DNA of 64,000 nucleotides from Chinchilla lanigera (GCF_000276665.1 NW_004955447.1:12255024-12319023), one strand, 5' to 3'. Shown: positions 12,353 through 25,005, numbered from the stretch's first letter. Program-made: numbers and translations. The notes: a model not told the origin generated them from the letters alone.

Positions 12353-14359
12353 ATCAAATTCTAAGAGGACTAAATGGAAGAGTTAACATCAGTTCTCTGT
12401 GTAAATATATTTTACAATTAAATTTTGTTTCTCTGATAATAACTAGGAAACAAGAGTATTTGAGTGAGCTTTATTCATAGCATATGCAAAATTACTTCTG
12501 TTTATTCACACTTAGATATAAGACATTTCAGCAATATACTAGGGACACGCACTACTATTTACTACAGCAAAAACCTTTATTGTAAACAGGAAATGAAAGC
12601 AGGTAAAACTTTAATTTCTGTATTTATAGCAAAATAGGAAAATCATAACCTTCAGTCAAAGAATATTTCATGCTGTTTTAATTGTAGGAAGCCGAAGTAA
12701 AATTCATTTTCTATTATATCACACTTCAAATTTTTTCAATTGGGCTGATTTAAGACACTAAAATAAATAAGACATAAGATACATCATTGTCAAGATTCTT
12801 TTAAATGTTAGACACCTTTTTTTATTCATTTGCTTTCCCTTAGTCCATGAATTTCAGGATATTTGGTAAAATTTTGAAACAGGTACACAAGAATAAATTC
12901 TAAAGCATAATCCTGTCTCTTAGAAAACAAAAATTGCTGAACACAACTGCTCCCTGTTTTGGATCTGACAGTCAATGACAAGAAAGGTCTTATTGGGCTG
13001 CTCACAAAACTGTCAGCATGAATGCTTACATCTGATGAGTGGACGATCTTCGGGCCTGACAAAATGTAAGGGGAAATTAACATGTGCATTCAATAACCAT
13101 GACGTGATTGATAATCAATGACAATCAGTAATCACCATAACTTCTCCATACGTCTTTCCTTCATAAACTCAATGCATTTTTGTAGTGATTACTACTAGTT
13201 AAAATAAGACATATACATCATCATCTGGCAAACTAAATATTACCTAGAAGTTTGCAATGTGATGGAAGAACGGTAATACTAGAAAACCTGAGAGCATGTA
13301 GCACCAGGAGAAAAGAAGAAGGAACAGGAGGAGGAGGGTGAACACCAGGAATAGGGAAATAAAGCAGGAGTGGATTTAAAAAGTTCAGACTTCATTTGAA
13401 GAGGTTGCCAGTCATGCAACTCGATGTCAAATACCTTCTAGAACCCAAGCAGAACTCTGTAAATGGACAAATCTGTGCTCCACACAAAAGGGAATGAAGA
13501 AATAATACATTATAAGAAGGAAATCATCATTGATTCTATATTTAAAATTGCATCCAAAGTGCACAAAGAGATCAATTTTCCTTTTAATGAAGTTCTAGGT
13601 AAGATCATTTTCTAAAAAAAAAAAAAAACATCCCTCTGAAGGAGAATCATCTAAAGCAAAGGACGCATAAACTATGCCATGTCTTTAAGAAGAGAGACAA
13701 GTATTTTAATTTCTTATGTAGTTTGTGCTAAGGACTAATGAAAGTGAAAAAAGGTGAAGGTTTTGAAAAAAGAGCAAAATCTAAACACAGCATTGTCTAA
13801 GAAAGCCGGTGTCTAAAGGAAAGAGAAGATGATAGTAACGTAACTGCTAAGAAAGCCTTCCATTTCAAGGAAGTATAATTGAGCTATTCAGAAAATTTAC
13901 ATAGAACATATTAGGAAACAACACAATGCTTCACATTTACATTAGAATTAGAACTGTAGTGCCTCAAATTATAAAGTGGAGATAGTAGGATAGAATCAGT
14001 TCACAAACATTCCAGGTGTAGAGGCCAATTATATTGTGCATGTTGGTGGATAAAGCTTACAAGATGTTCAAAATTTAATAAGAATGTTGATTAGTACATG
14101 GAGCAAAATTATAGGGTGTCATCCACTTGCATGAGGTACAGGCAAAGGAAGAGCTAGGTTGGTCAGAGAATGAGAGGAACTTGCAAGAACTAGGAGAAAA
14201 AGCATTAAACTATTCAAGAATATTAGGAGCACTTTTGAGAAAGTTTAATTCTAAGAAAGCTAATTTTGCATAAAAAGACACCCTGTTATAAATTCATTAT
14301 GTTTAAAATTGAATGCTAAATTTTGACTTCCTTCTGAATTCTGATTATATATTATTCCT
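12353..14359. other. unique DNA, no gene seen
   Basis: AT-rich sequence with an A run at 13613-13628 and a purine-rich patch at 13305-13370. No exon, no SINE and no convincing open frame (the longest is 87 codons, 12826-13089 minus, with no recognisable content). Confidence 0.45.
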
Positions 14360-16310
14360 GCTTTTCAAATCAGTAGAAAATATTTTCTTTCATGATATTC
14401 CATTTATCTGCTTTGTTTTTTGTAATCGTGTGGTCAAATCCAAAAAGCAATAGGCAAGCCAAATGTCCTAAAATGTTTTTCCTATGTTCTTCTACTGGTT
14501 TCATAGCTTTGGGTTTGAAAAAGGAGTCTCTCTCTATTTGGATTTCATTACTGTGTAAGGTGAGAGGTTGGGACCAAATTCCAATCCTATGCTTAAATGT
14601 TCTCAGTTCTCTAGCATTTACTGGAGATGTTTTTCTCTCTCCAATGCATACTTTTTATGCCTTTGTAAATAATCATTTTGCTGTGGATGCTTGGATTTAT
14701 TCTGAAATGTCCTTTTAGTTCCTGCAGTTTATGTGTCCGTTTTTGTGACAGTAACAAGCTGTTTTGGTTCTTAAGGTTTGTAGTATGTCTGGAAGCCAGG
14801 TATTAGTGTTGATTTTTTGAGTACTCCAAATTACTGTCAATTTTACCTAGAAGAATTTTTTCAATACTTACAGCATGTCTGATAGCAACAAGTTGTCTTA
14901 TTATTTATCAAATAATGTTTTAATATCACCTTCAGTTTTGAGAGATGACTATGGTAGACATAAGATTATTGTCGTAAACGATCTTTCTTTCTGCACTTTG
15001 ATATGTCATGCTACTATCGCTTGCCTTTCATTTTGACAGATGAAAAGTCAGCAATTACGCTTATAGGGGACCCTTGTAAGTAAAAATGAAAAAAACAAAT
15101 CATTTTCTATGCTACTTTCTGTATTTCATCCTCGTCTTTGGCTTTTATTATTTTAACTATGATGTTTATGCTGGTGGAACTAATTTCACTTACATTTTTG
15201 ATATTGTTATTATAAATGTCAATTAGATGTATTTGATTAATGGTATTGTTCACTTTATCTGCCCTCAGGTATTTTCTGCATATAGGCTATAGCAACTACT
15301 GATCCAGCAATGTTGAAAGCTTTAGTTATAATATTCAACCTTACTTTTTTTATTATCTGGCTTTTTTCTCATTTATTCTTAGACTCTGATTATAAGTGCA
15401 CATGCTCTAATTTCTTGATGAATTAGCTCCTTTCATCATTATGTAATATTTTTCATCAGCTCTTAAGTTTCTCTTTGCTCTGAATTCCACTTTGTCTGAA
15501 ATTATGATAATTCCAGCAGCTTTTTCAGTTTTTGAGTGGTACCCTATTATTTTAATAAATGCTTTTATATTTAAAATGAAGTTGTTACAGGTAACATATA
15601 GTTGGGTCAAGACTATTACCTACTCACAAATTCTTGTAATTGTTATAATTAAAGTACCCACATTAAAAGGTTATTGCTGTAGTTATATTAACATACATCT
15701 TATTTAGAAAGGTTTCACATTTGTGGCACTTATTCCTTCCTCCTAAAATAAGTCTTCCCCCCGTGTTTTTATTTCTAACTCTGGTTTTAATTGGTCATTT
15801 TATTAATTTTCATGTTTTTCTTAGCATAAGAAGAATAATTATTTTAAACTTTTACTTAAGTAATTGACTTAGCTTTTTCAGTAAACATTTATAACTCATC
15901 TCAATATTCTCTCAGTTATCATTGTAATGTTTCAAGTACAGAGAACGTTCAAAAACATTCTGATCTCCCCTCTAATTCTGTTTGATGTCTGGCCATTCAT
16001 TCCCTTTATACTGTTATAATCATAGCAACATATTGTTGCTATGATTATTTTTGAAGAGTCATCTGTTTATTCAATGAGGAATAGTAAAAGTTCATGGTTT
16101 TATTTACTTGCACTTTTGTATAATTGTCTTGTTTGCAGTTATGAAGTTCTACATATACCACATTTTTTTCTGTATGAAGAATTTCTTTTAATATTCTTTG
16201 CTGTAATAGTCTGTGACACATTCTTTCCTTTTTTTATCTAAGAACTTATTCTTTTGCTTTGGTTATTGTGGCATAGCAGCACAAGCTGGTTAATTTGAAT
16301 CCTGGAATGT
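14360..16310 (-). mobile_element. old L1 LINE, antisense, mosaic and decayed
   Basis: The plus strand reads as the reverse complement of L1. 14380-14720 matches the ORF2 C-terminal region (CTACTGGTTTCATAGC, GGTGAGAGGTTGGGACC, CTCCAATGCATACTTTTTATGCC, GCTGTGGATGCTTGGATTTA). 14725-14800 continues it (GTCCGTTTTTGTGACAGTA, AAGCTGTTTTGGTTC). 15430-15640 resembles the more 5' block (TTTGTCTGAAATTATGATAA, CATATAGTTGGGTCAAGAC), and 16130-16240 the TATGAAGAATTTCTTTTAAT block. A segment at 15000-15180 (AAAAGTCAGCAATTACGC, TCGTCTTTGGC) seems out of order, so this may be two nested fragments. No ORF is intact. Confidence 0.75.
16016..16048. repeat. perfect 15-bp hairpin with 3-nt loop
   Basis: ATAATCATAGCAACA (16016-16030) and its exact reverse complement TGTTGCTATGATTAT (16034-16048) flank TAT. 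The pairing stops at a T-T mismatch outside. It lies within the antisense L1 region. Perfect pairing in otherwise heavily mutated L1 sequence points to a recent local inversion/duplication event rather than old structure. Confidence 0.9.
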
Positions 16311-18690
16311 ATTTTTCCTGAGGGTGTGCGGAGAATAGAGCAGCCTCACATCTGTTGGCAGTAGCCTCCTGTGTAGGACCTGGCAATGACGCTTGGGCAC
16401 TCAGCAGTCTTCACATTGAGTCCTCACTGTATGGTCTCCATAACTTTCCTCCTGGGTGTATGAAAGTCCTATTTCTTCACCTGCTACTGCACTCACTTAG
16501 ACACTTGGGCTCACCAGTAGGGGCACAGGAGAGGGATGAGAAACACTGACACCCACCCCATTACTACCACAGCTATTGGGCTCTTCTATTAGGGAGCAGG
16601 ATGAGGCAGCCCTGTGTTCTTGCTGTGCTCACTGAGGCAGAATTTCCATCATCTCAGGCTGAGAAATCCTAAGGTCAACAAAGGGAAGAATTGGGTTGTG
16701 GCACAAATCCCACAGACTTACAATTTGAATGGAGTTTTAATAGCTTTTATTGAATAAAATTTGTGTTTACTGTATGCCATTGGTAACCTGTCAAGAGGTT
16801 TTCAGAATTTTATCTTCATAACTTTTAGTATTTTTCTGAGGAATGAATCTAAGGAGCTTTTAAGGTTACCCTACAGGCCACTTGCGACTGAGAGTTACTT
16901 CCTCACAACTAAAATGTATCCTCCTTAAAAACCCGCAGCCACTCGCCTAAGTTTAAGTCTTACCTCTCCAATCTGTCAAGAAGATCAAGACCTTCTTGAG
17001 CAGCTGTAAAATCGTTTATTTACTTTTTGGCACCTGAGATTACAGTAATGCAAATCCACCATTGTTTTATTAACTCATGCCATTGCTCAAAATTCATGTT
17101 TATGTCCTACTTATTCCTCCTCATCATTTTTAATTCTTACCTTTAAAATTGTTTCATTTTTAAGTTTTCATTAACATTGTTAAATAGGAACTGGGTGTTT
17201 TTCTATGTTCCTGAATTCTGTGTATATCTCTATAAAGCACATAGTATATTTGTTATGATTTTCTCTGTGTGTTGTTCTGTTTAATGAATTATAGATCCAT
17301 AACTTTGAAAGTTAAAAATACAAACATTCCTATATTTGTGAAATATATATTATAGTAAGAGAGGAGAAAGAAAGAAAGAGAGAGAGAAAAAAGAATTTTC
17401 TACAAAGTAGAAATGCCTTTATTTCTTATGAAAATATTAAATTTAAGAAAATTTAAATTTTGTTTATACTAGCTTGTATTTAAAGTTTAATATAATCATG
17501 TAATTTTGTAATCTAAACTTCAACTTTTATAGAATTTTTCCACTTATCAAAATACATTTATATTCTTCTTATGTCTGAATTTCTGCAATTCTTCCTTCAA
17601 GTCCACTATAAATTTCTTGTATCCTTACATAACATTGACATGACATGAACAGTGTCATACCTATCATAAATATATAAGATAATATATATTTATATGACAT
17701 TTAAAACTATTTGTGTGCAATGCATTGGCTTTATATTGTCTGCGTCTTTCATGTCTTCATAATTTTTAACAATTTTAACAGTTTTAATATTGTTTGCAAA
17801 CAGACTACTACTTTTCTTAAAGTTTTAGTAAATTTTGTACAATGAAAAGTTATTCATTTACTGCAGGAAAATGTAGCGATGTTCTGCATAGAATAATGCC
17901 AAAAACACTTTTACACTGAATTTGGCCTGAATTTATGCAAACATCTGAGTTTTAATAATATATCTCTAAATCACAAAGTTAAAGCATCCTATTTGACTTA
18001 TATTCTTGACTACGTAGTTGAACAGTAGGAGGTGTGGTGGGAGTGTTGCGCTTCTTACAGCAGCGTACTTCCCATTTTGAAAGCAAAAAACAGGAACACG
18101 TTCAAGAGATGTCACCGTGAATCTCAGAAGAGGTCAAAGAATAATAGCTTCACGCTCATCTGAGGAGGAAGAAGAACCTGAGGTGCATATGGTTGGAGGG
18201 GCAGACCATATACACAGTCGAGACAAAAGTGTGCTTGGAGCACAGAGAAAAATTATGCAGAAAAAATATTCATCAGTGAGGAGGAGTTAATCAGAAAACA
18301 TAATAATATTGTGTCTTCCTGTACTGAACTTGTAGATTGAGAGGCAAGGACATCTAACCTTTTACAGAAAATTTTTAAATATCAAATTTATTTCAAAATA
18401 CCTCTGATTATATTCTTCCTATGTCTGTGAATTTATATGGTGTTGACATAAAAGACACCCACAGCTATATAAAAGATTTCAGTAGCTGAAGAGACACATG
18501 AGTCCTGTATCAGTGACCAAAATGAATACCGTAAAGCTTTTATATGCCCTAGAACAAGAAATATATACAGTGACTGATCTTATTGAGTTACTAAGGTTAA
18601 GTTCATATTTGGAGTAATACTAGTACTTCCCTTGTACGTACAGTGCTTTGTGTATGTCATATAATTTGAAATATGTGTTCTTAAAAAACA
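16311..18690. other. unique DNA, no gene seen
   Basis: 16320-16690 is richer in GC than its surroundings, with short frames of no recognisable content. 17357-17392 is a purine tract (GAAAGAAAGAAAGAGAGAGA). 17640-17700 and 17930-18000 are A/T-rich. No exon or SINE recognised; old L1 sequence may extend into the left edge. Confidence 0.4.
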
Positions 18691-18724
18691 TTGTAATTAT
18701 TATTGTTATTATTATTATCATCAT
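18691..18724. repeat. (ATT)n microsatellite at a B1 tail
   Basis: Imperfect TTA/ATT repeats directly left of an antisense B1, i.e. in the position of that element's A-rich tail. Microsatellites commonly grow from SINE tails. Confidence 0.8.
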
Positions 18725-18868
18725 TAGAGACAGAGCCTTGCCATATAGATCAGGCTGGATTTGAAGTTAACACGTAGCCTGACTGGTCTCCAACTCACGG
18801 TGCTCCTCCTGCCTCAGCCTCTCAAGTGCTGGGATTATTGGCATGCATCACCGTGATTTGCTCAGCTT
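18725..18868 (-). mobile_element. B1 SINE (antisense)
   Basis: The plus strand has the reverse-complement B1 blocks AGAGACAGAGCCTTGCC, CAGGCTGGATTTGAAGTTAA, TGGTCTCCAACTCACGGTGC, CCTGCCTCAGCCTC, AAGTGCTGGGATTATTGGCA and CATCACCGTG. The 'gcctg..tggtct/caactc' segment appears twice, as in B1s carrying the internal ~30-bp duplication. Confidence 0.88.
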
Positions 18869-18910
18869 TACCCTTACTAGACATGTCATTGCTCTCTTTT
18901 AGTTTCAGCA

Positions 18911-19035
18911 TTTAGAAAGAATGAAGGCACCATTATACCAGAGACATCTTCAAATTTTACCAGAGACTTCTTCAAATTATACCAGAGACATCTTCAAATT
19001 TAGAAAGAATTATACCAGACAGTCTTCAAATTTTC
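18911..19035. repeat. irregular tandem repeat, unit about 20-30 bp
   Basis: CCAGAGACATCTTCAAATT and close variants (CCAGAGACTTCTTCAAATT, CCAGACAGTCTTCAAATT) recur four times. The neighbouring word TTTAGAAAGAAT appears twice (18911, about 19000). The units differ in length, which indicates several overlapping duplication events. Non-coding. Confidence 0.9.
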
Positions 19036-19189
19036 TTTCAAAATATATGTATATATCTTATAAACCTGTTTAAGGTTTTCAAGGGAAAATAAATGACCAA
19101 GTAGGCTATACTTAGCTAACATTTGCAGTTTTTGTTACCTCGTTAGTTTTTACTTACAATTTTTTTCCTTCCATTTTTATCAGGTAAGA
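19036..19189. other. unique AT-rich spacer
   Basis: No gene or repeat recognised between the small tandem repeat and the GC-rich block. Confidence 0.4.
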
Positions 19190-19650
19190 TGCACCTTATT
19201 ATGGAGCAGGTTCATTTGCCATCGATGAACCCCTCGTCTGAGGTCAGTGAGTCGGAACACTCACGCTCGGTCCATGCGTCAGGGTGAGTGCTCTCAGACC
19301 CGGAGCGAGGGACCACAGAAGCACAGGGTTCACCCTCAGCTGGCTCCCTAAGCCTTGGCGGAGCTGTGCAGGGTGAACCAAGTACCACAGCAGAAAGCAG
19401 CCACCCTGGATTTTATATTCTGGGGACCATGACACTGGCCCAAAGCTCCGAAGAACATAGTGTTTTGGTATGGAGGGCGGGGGACTGAGAAAGAGCGGGA
19501 TGTTCTGCTTCACTTCCCCCCAGTCTCAGGAAGACGCCTTCCCAACGCACGCTACAGCCCTAAGGACAACTCCAAGGGAGGAATCGCAGAGGACTGAGTG
19601 AGACCCAGGCCACCCAGAGAACTGCCCGACTGCCATATACTGCACCATCT
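19190..19650. other. isolated GC-rich, CpG-bearing block
   Basis: About 450 bp clearly richer in G+C than the rest of the window, with around 17 CpGs counted by eye (for example CACGCTCGGTCC, CCCGGAGCGAGG, CTTGGCGGAG, GAGCGGGATG, CCAACGCACGC). Frames of 66 (+) and 89 (-) codons overlap it but look like by-products of the low stop frequency in GC-rich DNA. It could be the body of an unrecognised repeat (such as an LTR), a conserved regulatory element, or an exon of a non-coding transcript. Composition alone does not decide. Confidence 0.5.
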
Positions 19651-19654
19651 TACC

Positions 19655-20065
19655 CACCTTTAGGTGTGGGGTGTATTTGCATTGAATATGTTCACAATAT
19701 TGTAACCATCACCACTAGTGGATTCAAAACATCTTGTCATCCAAAGATACATTTCCTACCAAGTAACTCCCCATGTCCCGCTAGCGCAGCTGCTCATACC
19801 CTCTTCTATCCTTTCTGTCTTTGTGAATTTGCCTATGATAGTTACCTCATTTAGGTGGAATCGCACATCCATCCTTTTTCTCTGCCTTATTTCTCTTAGC
19901 ATAAAGTTTGGAAGGACGGTCATGTTGAAGCATGGATCAGAATTTCATTTATATTTCACACTGAGTACCACACTGCCGTACGTGTGTAAATATACCATAT
20001 ATGCTTCATCAGTTCACCTCTTGAGGACTTTTAGGTGATTTCCCGAAGTGTTCACTGCTTTTTCC
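19655..20065 (-). mobile_element. L1 LINE 3' end, antisense
   Basis: The plus strand reads as the reverse complement of an old L1 3' UTR and ORF2 end: TTCACAATATTGTAACCATC, CCAAGTAACTCCCCATG, TTCTGTCTTTGTGAATTTGCC, CTCATTTAGGTGGAATCGCA, TTTCTCTTAGCATAAAG, then TTCATTTATATTTCACACTG. The order matches the usual antisense L1M 3' end. No functional ORF. Confidence 0.8.
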
Positions 20066-21523
20066 ATGTGTGCTTTGCTTAGCTGCAAGAAAACAGAGGT
20101 GAACAACTGAGTCTTTCAGGTGTCCTCCAGGCTGACTCGAAGAGACGAGAACAGTAATTTACAAGTAAAGTTTGCTGCGCTGTCTGCAGTTAGAAAGGAG
20201 GATCAGGGACCCCGGCTGCTCCACTCTATGTCAAATTTCACCTGCACAGTGAGAGCCTCGTGTGAGCATGCACTCACGTTTACCTGCTGTTTAAAGATGG
20301 CTTTTGCTGGATTGAGCTACTTTTTTTTTCATTTCTGTAAACCTATTGGTTCTAGAGCCCCTCTAATGTTTGCTAAGCAGCTTCTGGTCATTTTTCTCCT
20401 GATAATTCTGTGGGAGAATGAGTCCTTGAAGCTTCTTACTGTGCTTTTTGCTGATGTCATGCATGTTTTAGTGAATTAATGATTATTTCATCAATAAATT
20501 AAAGAAGAACAGAAGCGTCTAAGTGTTAAGCATGCAAACCAAATAAAGGTAGAAATGGTATGAGTTCCACATTTACCTCTTTCTGATTTCACACTTTTGC
20601 TCCAGAGTAGGAGGCTCCGAAGGGCTTGATCATCCTCTTTTTGAGTACTAGAGGTTTTTGGTGAGACATCATGCTAATTACTCCTTGTGGAAGAACTGCC
20701 TCTGAGAGTTTTTACTCAAAAGAGAACTAAAGGAACAGTTAGCAGTATCAGAGTGTTACCCAAAAAGAACAGATCTATGACAGTCATAGGAGGAGACTCC
20801 TTTAACATAAAATGAAAACTTTATGCATCTCTCCCTAGTAAGTCTCAAGTTGTTTCTTACTTTTTCTGTTCAGTCAAAGAGTAAGGAGAGGAGGAAGGAA
20901 GGCGGAGAGGCTTTCCATATTACACGCTCACTTGGCTGACTTTTGTGCATGTAATAATGTATTTATTTAATATTAAATTGTCTCTCCTCTGGGTAAGAAG
21001 CCAATCTAATTATCCTGTATTTATGCAGGTAGTTTTTAGCACAACACTTGATAACCCTGGTTATGTGTCAACATTAGGGAACATTTCTGCTTCTAATTTA
21101 AAAAAAATTTTATGAAATATTGCCGTCATATACTCTAGTTCTCTCTTTAATCCTAAAATTCAGATTAGGTATTTCAAAAATTGCATTTTATAAATAATAA
21201 AGATGTTATGACATTTTAAAGGCAAAGTGTAGCTTAAATAAACCAATTATTTTTCATGTTCATAGGATTTTCAGAATAAAAATTATACTGTGATAAAAAT
21301 ATAATGGTTAACACAATTCCCAGGTATTAAATCAACAATGCATTTGCAAATAATATAATTTTATAATAACAGTAGTGTATCTGGTATATTTGAAATAATG
21401 CCATAATCTGAATCAAAAAGTTCTAAAAAAGTCTGTTAAAATGTAGCACGCTTTCTCTAAAAGTATTTATTCTCAATTTAAAAATGGAAAGATAATTTAG
21501 AAATGTAAATTTAAAGATCTACA
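20066..21523. other. unique DNA, no gene seen
   Basis: A 119-codon frame at 20120-20479 (+) has a hydrophobic tail but no recognisable domain, and I regard it as chance. The second half (21000-21520) is very AT-rich. Confidence 0.4.
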
Positions 21524-21546
21524 GCATATATATATATATATATATC
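21524..21546. repeat. (TA)n microsatellite
   Basis: About ten alternating TA units flanked by CAGCA and CAAAAG. Confidence 0.95.
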
Positions 21547-21763
21547 AAAAGTGATATCTGTCTTCAGAAAAACGCTACCTTAGCATTTTTAAATGCTTAG
21601 TTTTTTAAAAGAAATTGTCTACATAAAAATGTAATCATATTTCTGGATACATCACTGGCCTTAAACTGTAGTAATCATTTTTGTTTATGTTAATACAAAA
21701 GTTATAATTTAGTATGAGTATTTAATTCCTTGATTCTCTAATGCAAAGATAATTTATTATGCA

Positions 21764-21856
21764 GATTTTATTTTTTGGTACTGGAAATCAAACTCAAGAC
21801 CTTGAGTTTGCCAGACAGGCACACATAGGTTCACTGAGCTATATCCCTGGCCCCAG
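21764..21856 (-). mobile_element. ID SINE (antisense), diverged
   Basis: The plus strand is the reverse complement of a tRNA-Ala-derived ID element: TTTTATTTTTTGGTACTGGA, AATCAAACTCAAGACCTTGA (B box side), GCCAGACAGGCACACA, then GAGCTATATCCCTGGCCCC (A box side). It is more diverged than the copies at 43993 and 57301, so it is probably an older insertion. Confidence 0.85.
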
Positions 21857-22689
21857 ACATTGTTTTAAAAATGCTAGCTACAAAATACTCAAGCATAGAA
21901 ATACTACTAACATCTAATAAATACTGTTTAATATATAATTGAATTCAATAGGTTTCAGAAGGGATTTAATCTTTTTGCTAGTAACTACAAGACACAAAGC
22001 ATCTGGTTGAAAAACTAAGAAGTTAGACATTGGGAGACATCATTTAAACACTGGATACATTGAAAAATAAGAAAGCTTAATTTTCACCCTCAATTTGAAA
22101 AGACATAGCTCTATATTAGAACTAGGTATTACAAAATTATTCATGAGTCTTGTGAAAAATGAACCACAGATGTCACATTTTCTGTATGCTACCATTTCTA
22201 ACACCGGCTTACATTTTCTATTATTCTTCGTTAAATATTGATTGACTATATTTCTTCAATTTCCTTACTTTTAGAGAATGTTATATATACAGCAATGTAG
22301 CATCTTCTTCAGCCAAGCTATACTATTTACTACATCACATATGTGTTACATGTTCTATTTTTTCCTAATATTTTAATACCCATACTTTCATGAGATTGCA
22401 GGATTTAGCATTTAAGAGAAATTACATTTTGAATGGTAAAATGAAATTATATTAAAAATAATTTCCCCTAAAAGACATATTAAAATAAATCTCTGTAATT
22501 AAGATTACTTGCATCTTAAGGGTTAAAGTGGTGTAAATGAATGTACTGTAATGCACAGAAAAATTAATTTCTACCAAATTTATAAATCAAATACAGATAT
22601 TATTAGAAGTTTCTGTTGAAGAGTTAATATGCTCATTTTCAAAAAATTGGAAGTAAAGAAATGTCTACTGGAAAGTTTAATCAAGAAGC
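21857..22689. other. unique AT-rich DNA, no gene seen
   Basis: No repeat recognised and no open frame worth noting. Confidence 0.45.
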
Positions 22690-22818
22690 AAAAAAAATAC
22701 TGAAAGATGAAAAAGAAGAGTCAAGCTATGTCATGTACAGGTACAAGTAACCCACAACGCACGTGATCATTAGAAATACTTAAAATGTATCAATAAAATT
22801 TTAAAAACCAAAAAAAAA
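22690..22818 (+). mobile_element. L1 LINE 3' terminus (short fragment)
   Basis: A run of GTACAAGTAACCCACAACGC, GTGATCATTAGAAATAC, CAATAAAATTTT and an A-rich end matches in layout the L1 3' termini at 43720-43805 and 58170-58255 ('tacatgtacaa...cacaatg.atgtaatcatta...caataa'). A very short 5'-truncated copy. Confidence 0.5.
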
Positions 22819-25005
22819 GGAAATAGAACCTCTGATTTCTCTTTTTCTTTCATTTTCATAAAATCATGAATGAATGAAAGTTTTTGGGCTGTAAATCCCC
22901 ATCACAGTGATAAGAAAATAAGCTTTCAGAGATACACAGTTGGGGCTGCAAGCAAGCTAGGTTATTATCAAGCAGTGGTATTTTAGGCAGTCACGTGATG
23001 TAGCTCCTCCAAGCCTCACCTCATCAGAGACACAAAGTACACAGGGTCATTCACTCACACATTTGTTAGAGAATGACCCAACCTAGCTTGTCTGCTTGTC
23101 TCATTAAATAAATACATTTCCCTTTTTTTTTCTTTTTTTCTCTCTGTTATTGTTAAGTGGAAGAAATACTGTGTTTGTTCTATATATGTATTTTTGGTAT
23201 ATTTTAATGGTTTTTTTATGATCATACATAAGCTGTTGTATCTCAAGAATCCATGTACATAAATGTATATAATACTCTAAAATAAATTCATCAATACATG
23301 TGATTATCCCCTGAAAAACTTAAGTGCAGTTGTCTGTGGTAGCATTTTTAGTGCAGGGAAATATAGCAATAACCAAATACAGCAAGTTTTACTTTTGATG
23401 CATAAATGGTGTAAGTCATTATAATAAAGGCATGCATTTAGCAGTCAGGACCAGGGTGAAGTGGGGTGGTAAGCACCTCTAGGAGCTAAGAAGTGCCAGT
23501 CTAGAGAAGCATTAAGGCACTGTTATTTGAGAGACACCAGTGCTCTTTTCCACAAAAAGTTAGAGGATCTCGAAGAAGAAAAATAGGTTGGTGGATTTGA
23601 TGGTAGAATTACCAGATTCCTACTTGGTGTCTCAAATTTTCCATATAAAGTCTGTTAAAAATATTGTTTGTGCAGAAGAAAATGTAACAAAAGACTGTGG
23701 ACAGAGGAATTGTGAAATGATTGTCTTAGTGAAAAAGCTATTTGATTGGGAAAGCAACCAAATAGATAAAAGTTCTACAGTTCTGAAATGTGAGGGTGAA
23801 AAATCTGAAATGCAGCACGAAGACAGCTGTGTGACTTTTGTCTTGTGAGTTCCAGTTGCTTGTGTGGAGCCCAGACAACAGATGTTTGTGTGGAAAGATG
23901 AACAGGGTTGGAGTTTCGGCTGACAGGGGGCAGAATGACAGGGTTGAGGATGTGAGCAAACGTTCAATGCATTTCTATCATATAGAACCTGAAATAGACA
24001 AGGAAAACATGGAAGAAGCAGCATAGTATCTTAAAAATGGGAAGGTGAATGAACTTCCCAAAAGAACCAAATGAGAGAATTGAGGATTTGCGATTTGAAG
24101 AACAAAGACGAACTGTGTGTACTGTAAATGGCTAAGATGGGTTGCTGTAAAGGTGATAGAATTTTGAGAGGTGAAGAAAATAAAAGGCCAGGGTTGGGAG
24201 CTAACTTTCAGTGTCACACTGAAGGGTGAGCTCATTGTCAGTATCGAGATAAATGAATGGAGGGAGAGAGGGACCTGGTGCAGCTGAGGTCTTTAACAAT
24301 ATTTTAATGGGGGATAATGAGAAATTGATACCCGCAAGAGATAAAGACTTATATTCAGTGCCCCTGCACGGTGACACAACTTCACCTTCAGTGTGGGTTT
24401 TGAAGGAAAAAGGAGAGAGGAATTTGGAGATGAAAATGATGAGCATGTAGACAGCTTGGGTGTCTTTTAAGCCAAGGAAAGTCTGTTGTTTGGGGGGTAA
24501 AACAATCACCATTTTAGAAAGATTCAAGACAGATTTTTTAAAAACACAGGAAAGTTTCAGAGATAATTTGTGGATACATGGATTAAATTAAATATTTTCA
24601 GGGCCACAGTAAATTCATGTGGAACAGTGAGAGCTGAATATGTACTTGTGCATTTATATAGACAGACGTGTGAGGGTAGTGTGTCAGATGGAGATTCACA
24701 AGAGACACCTGCGAGATCGGTTAACACAAATTATGATGAGAAACTCTGGTATAGATAGAGATGTGTCCTGCTTACTAACTGAATTTCACTGAAGCATTTT
24801 CAAGGGATGCAAACAGCAACAACAACAACACCAAACTCACAAATGTGCTGAACAAATCAAATGACCTCAGAATTCAGTGTGGAAAATTCTGTCATAAGAA
24901 AACATGGAGTGTAACCAGTGATTGTTACATTTAGTTATGATGTTATTTAAAAGGAAAAGCAGCAAGAATTTTCAATTATGAATATCCTTAAAAATAACTA
25001 ATAAA
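22819..25005. other. unique DNA, no gene confirmed
   Basis: 23580-24440 is purine-rich on the plus strand and gives several short frames (86 codons at 23588, 62 at 23838, 65 at 24253; the reverse holds 130 codons at 23632-24024). None shows a known motif or a splice-flanked structure. It could be an unrecognised retroelement body. CAACAACAACAACAC at 24818-24832 is a tiny CAA repeat. Confidence 0.35.

Noticed and set aside
23632..24024. 130-codon frame (-) and overlapping 86-codon frame (+)
   Set aside because: Purine-rich strand composition reduces stops; no domain or homologous pattern recognised on either strand.
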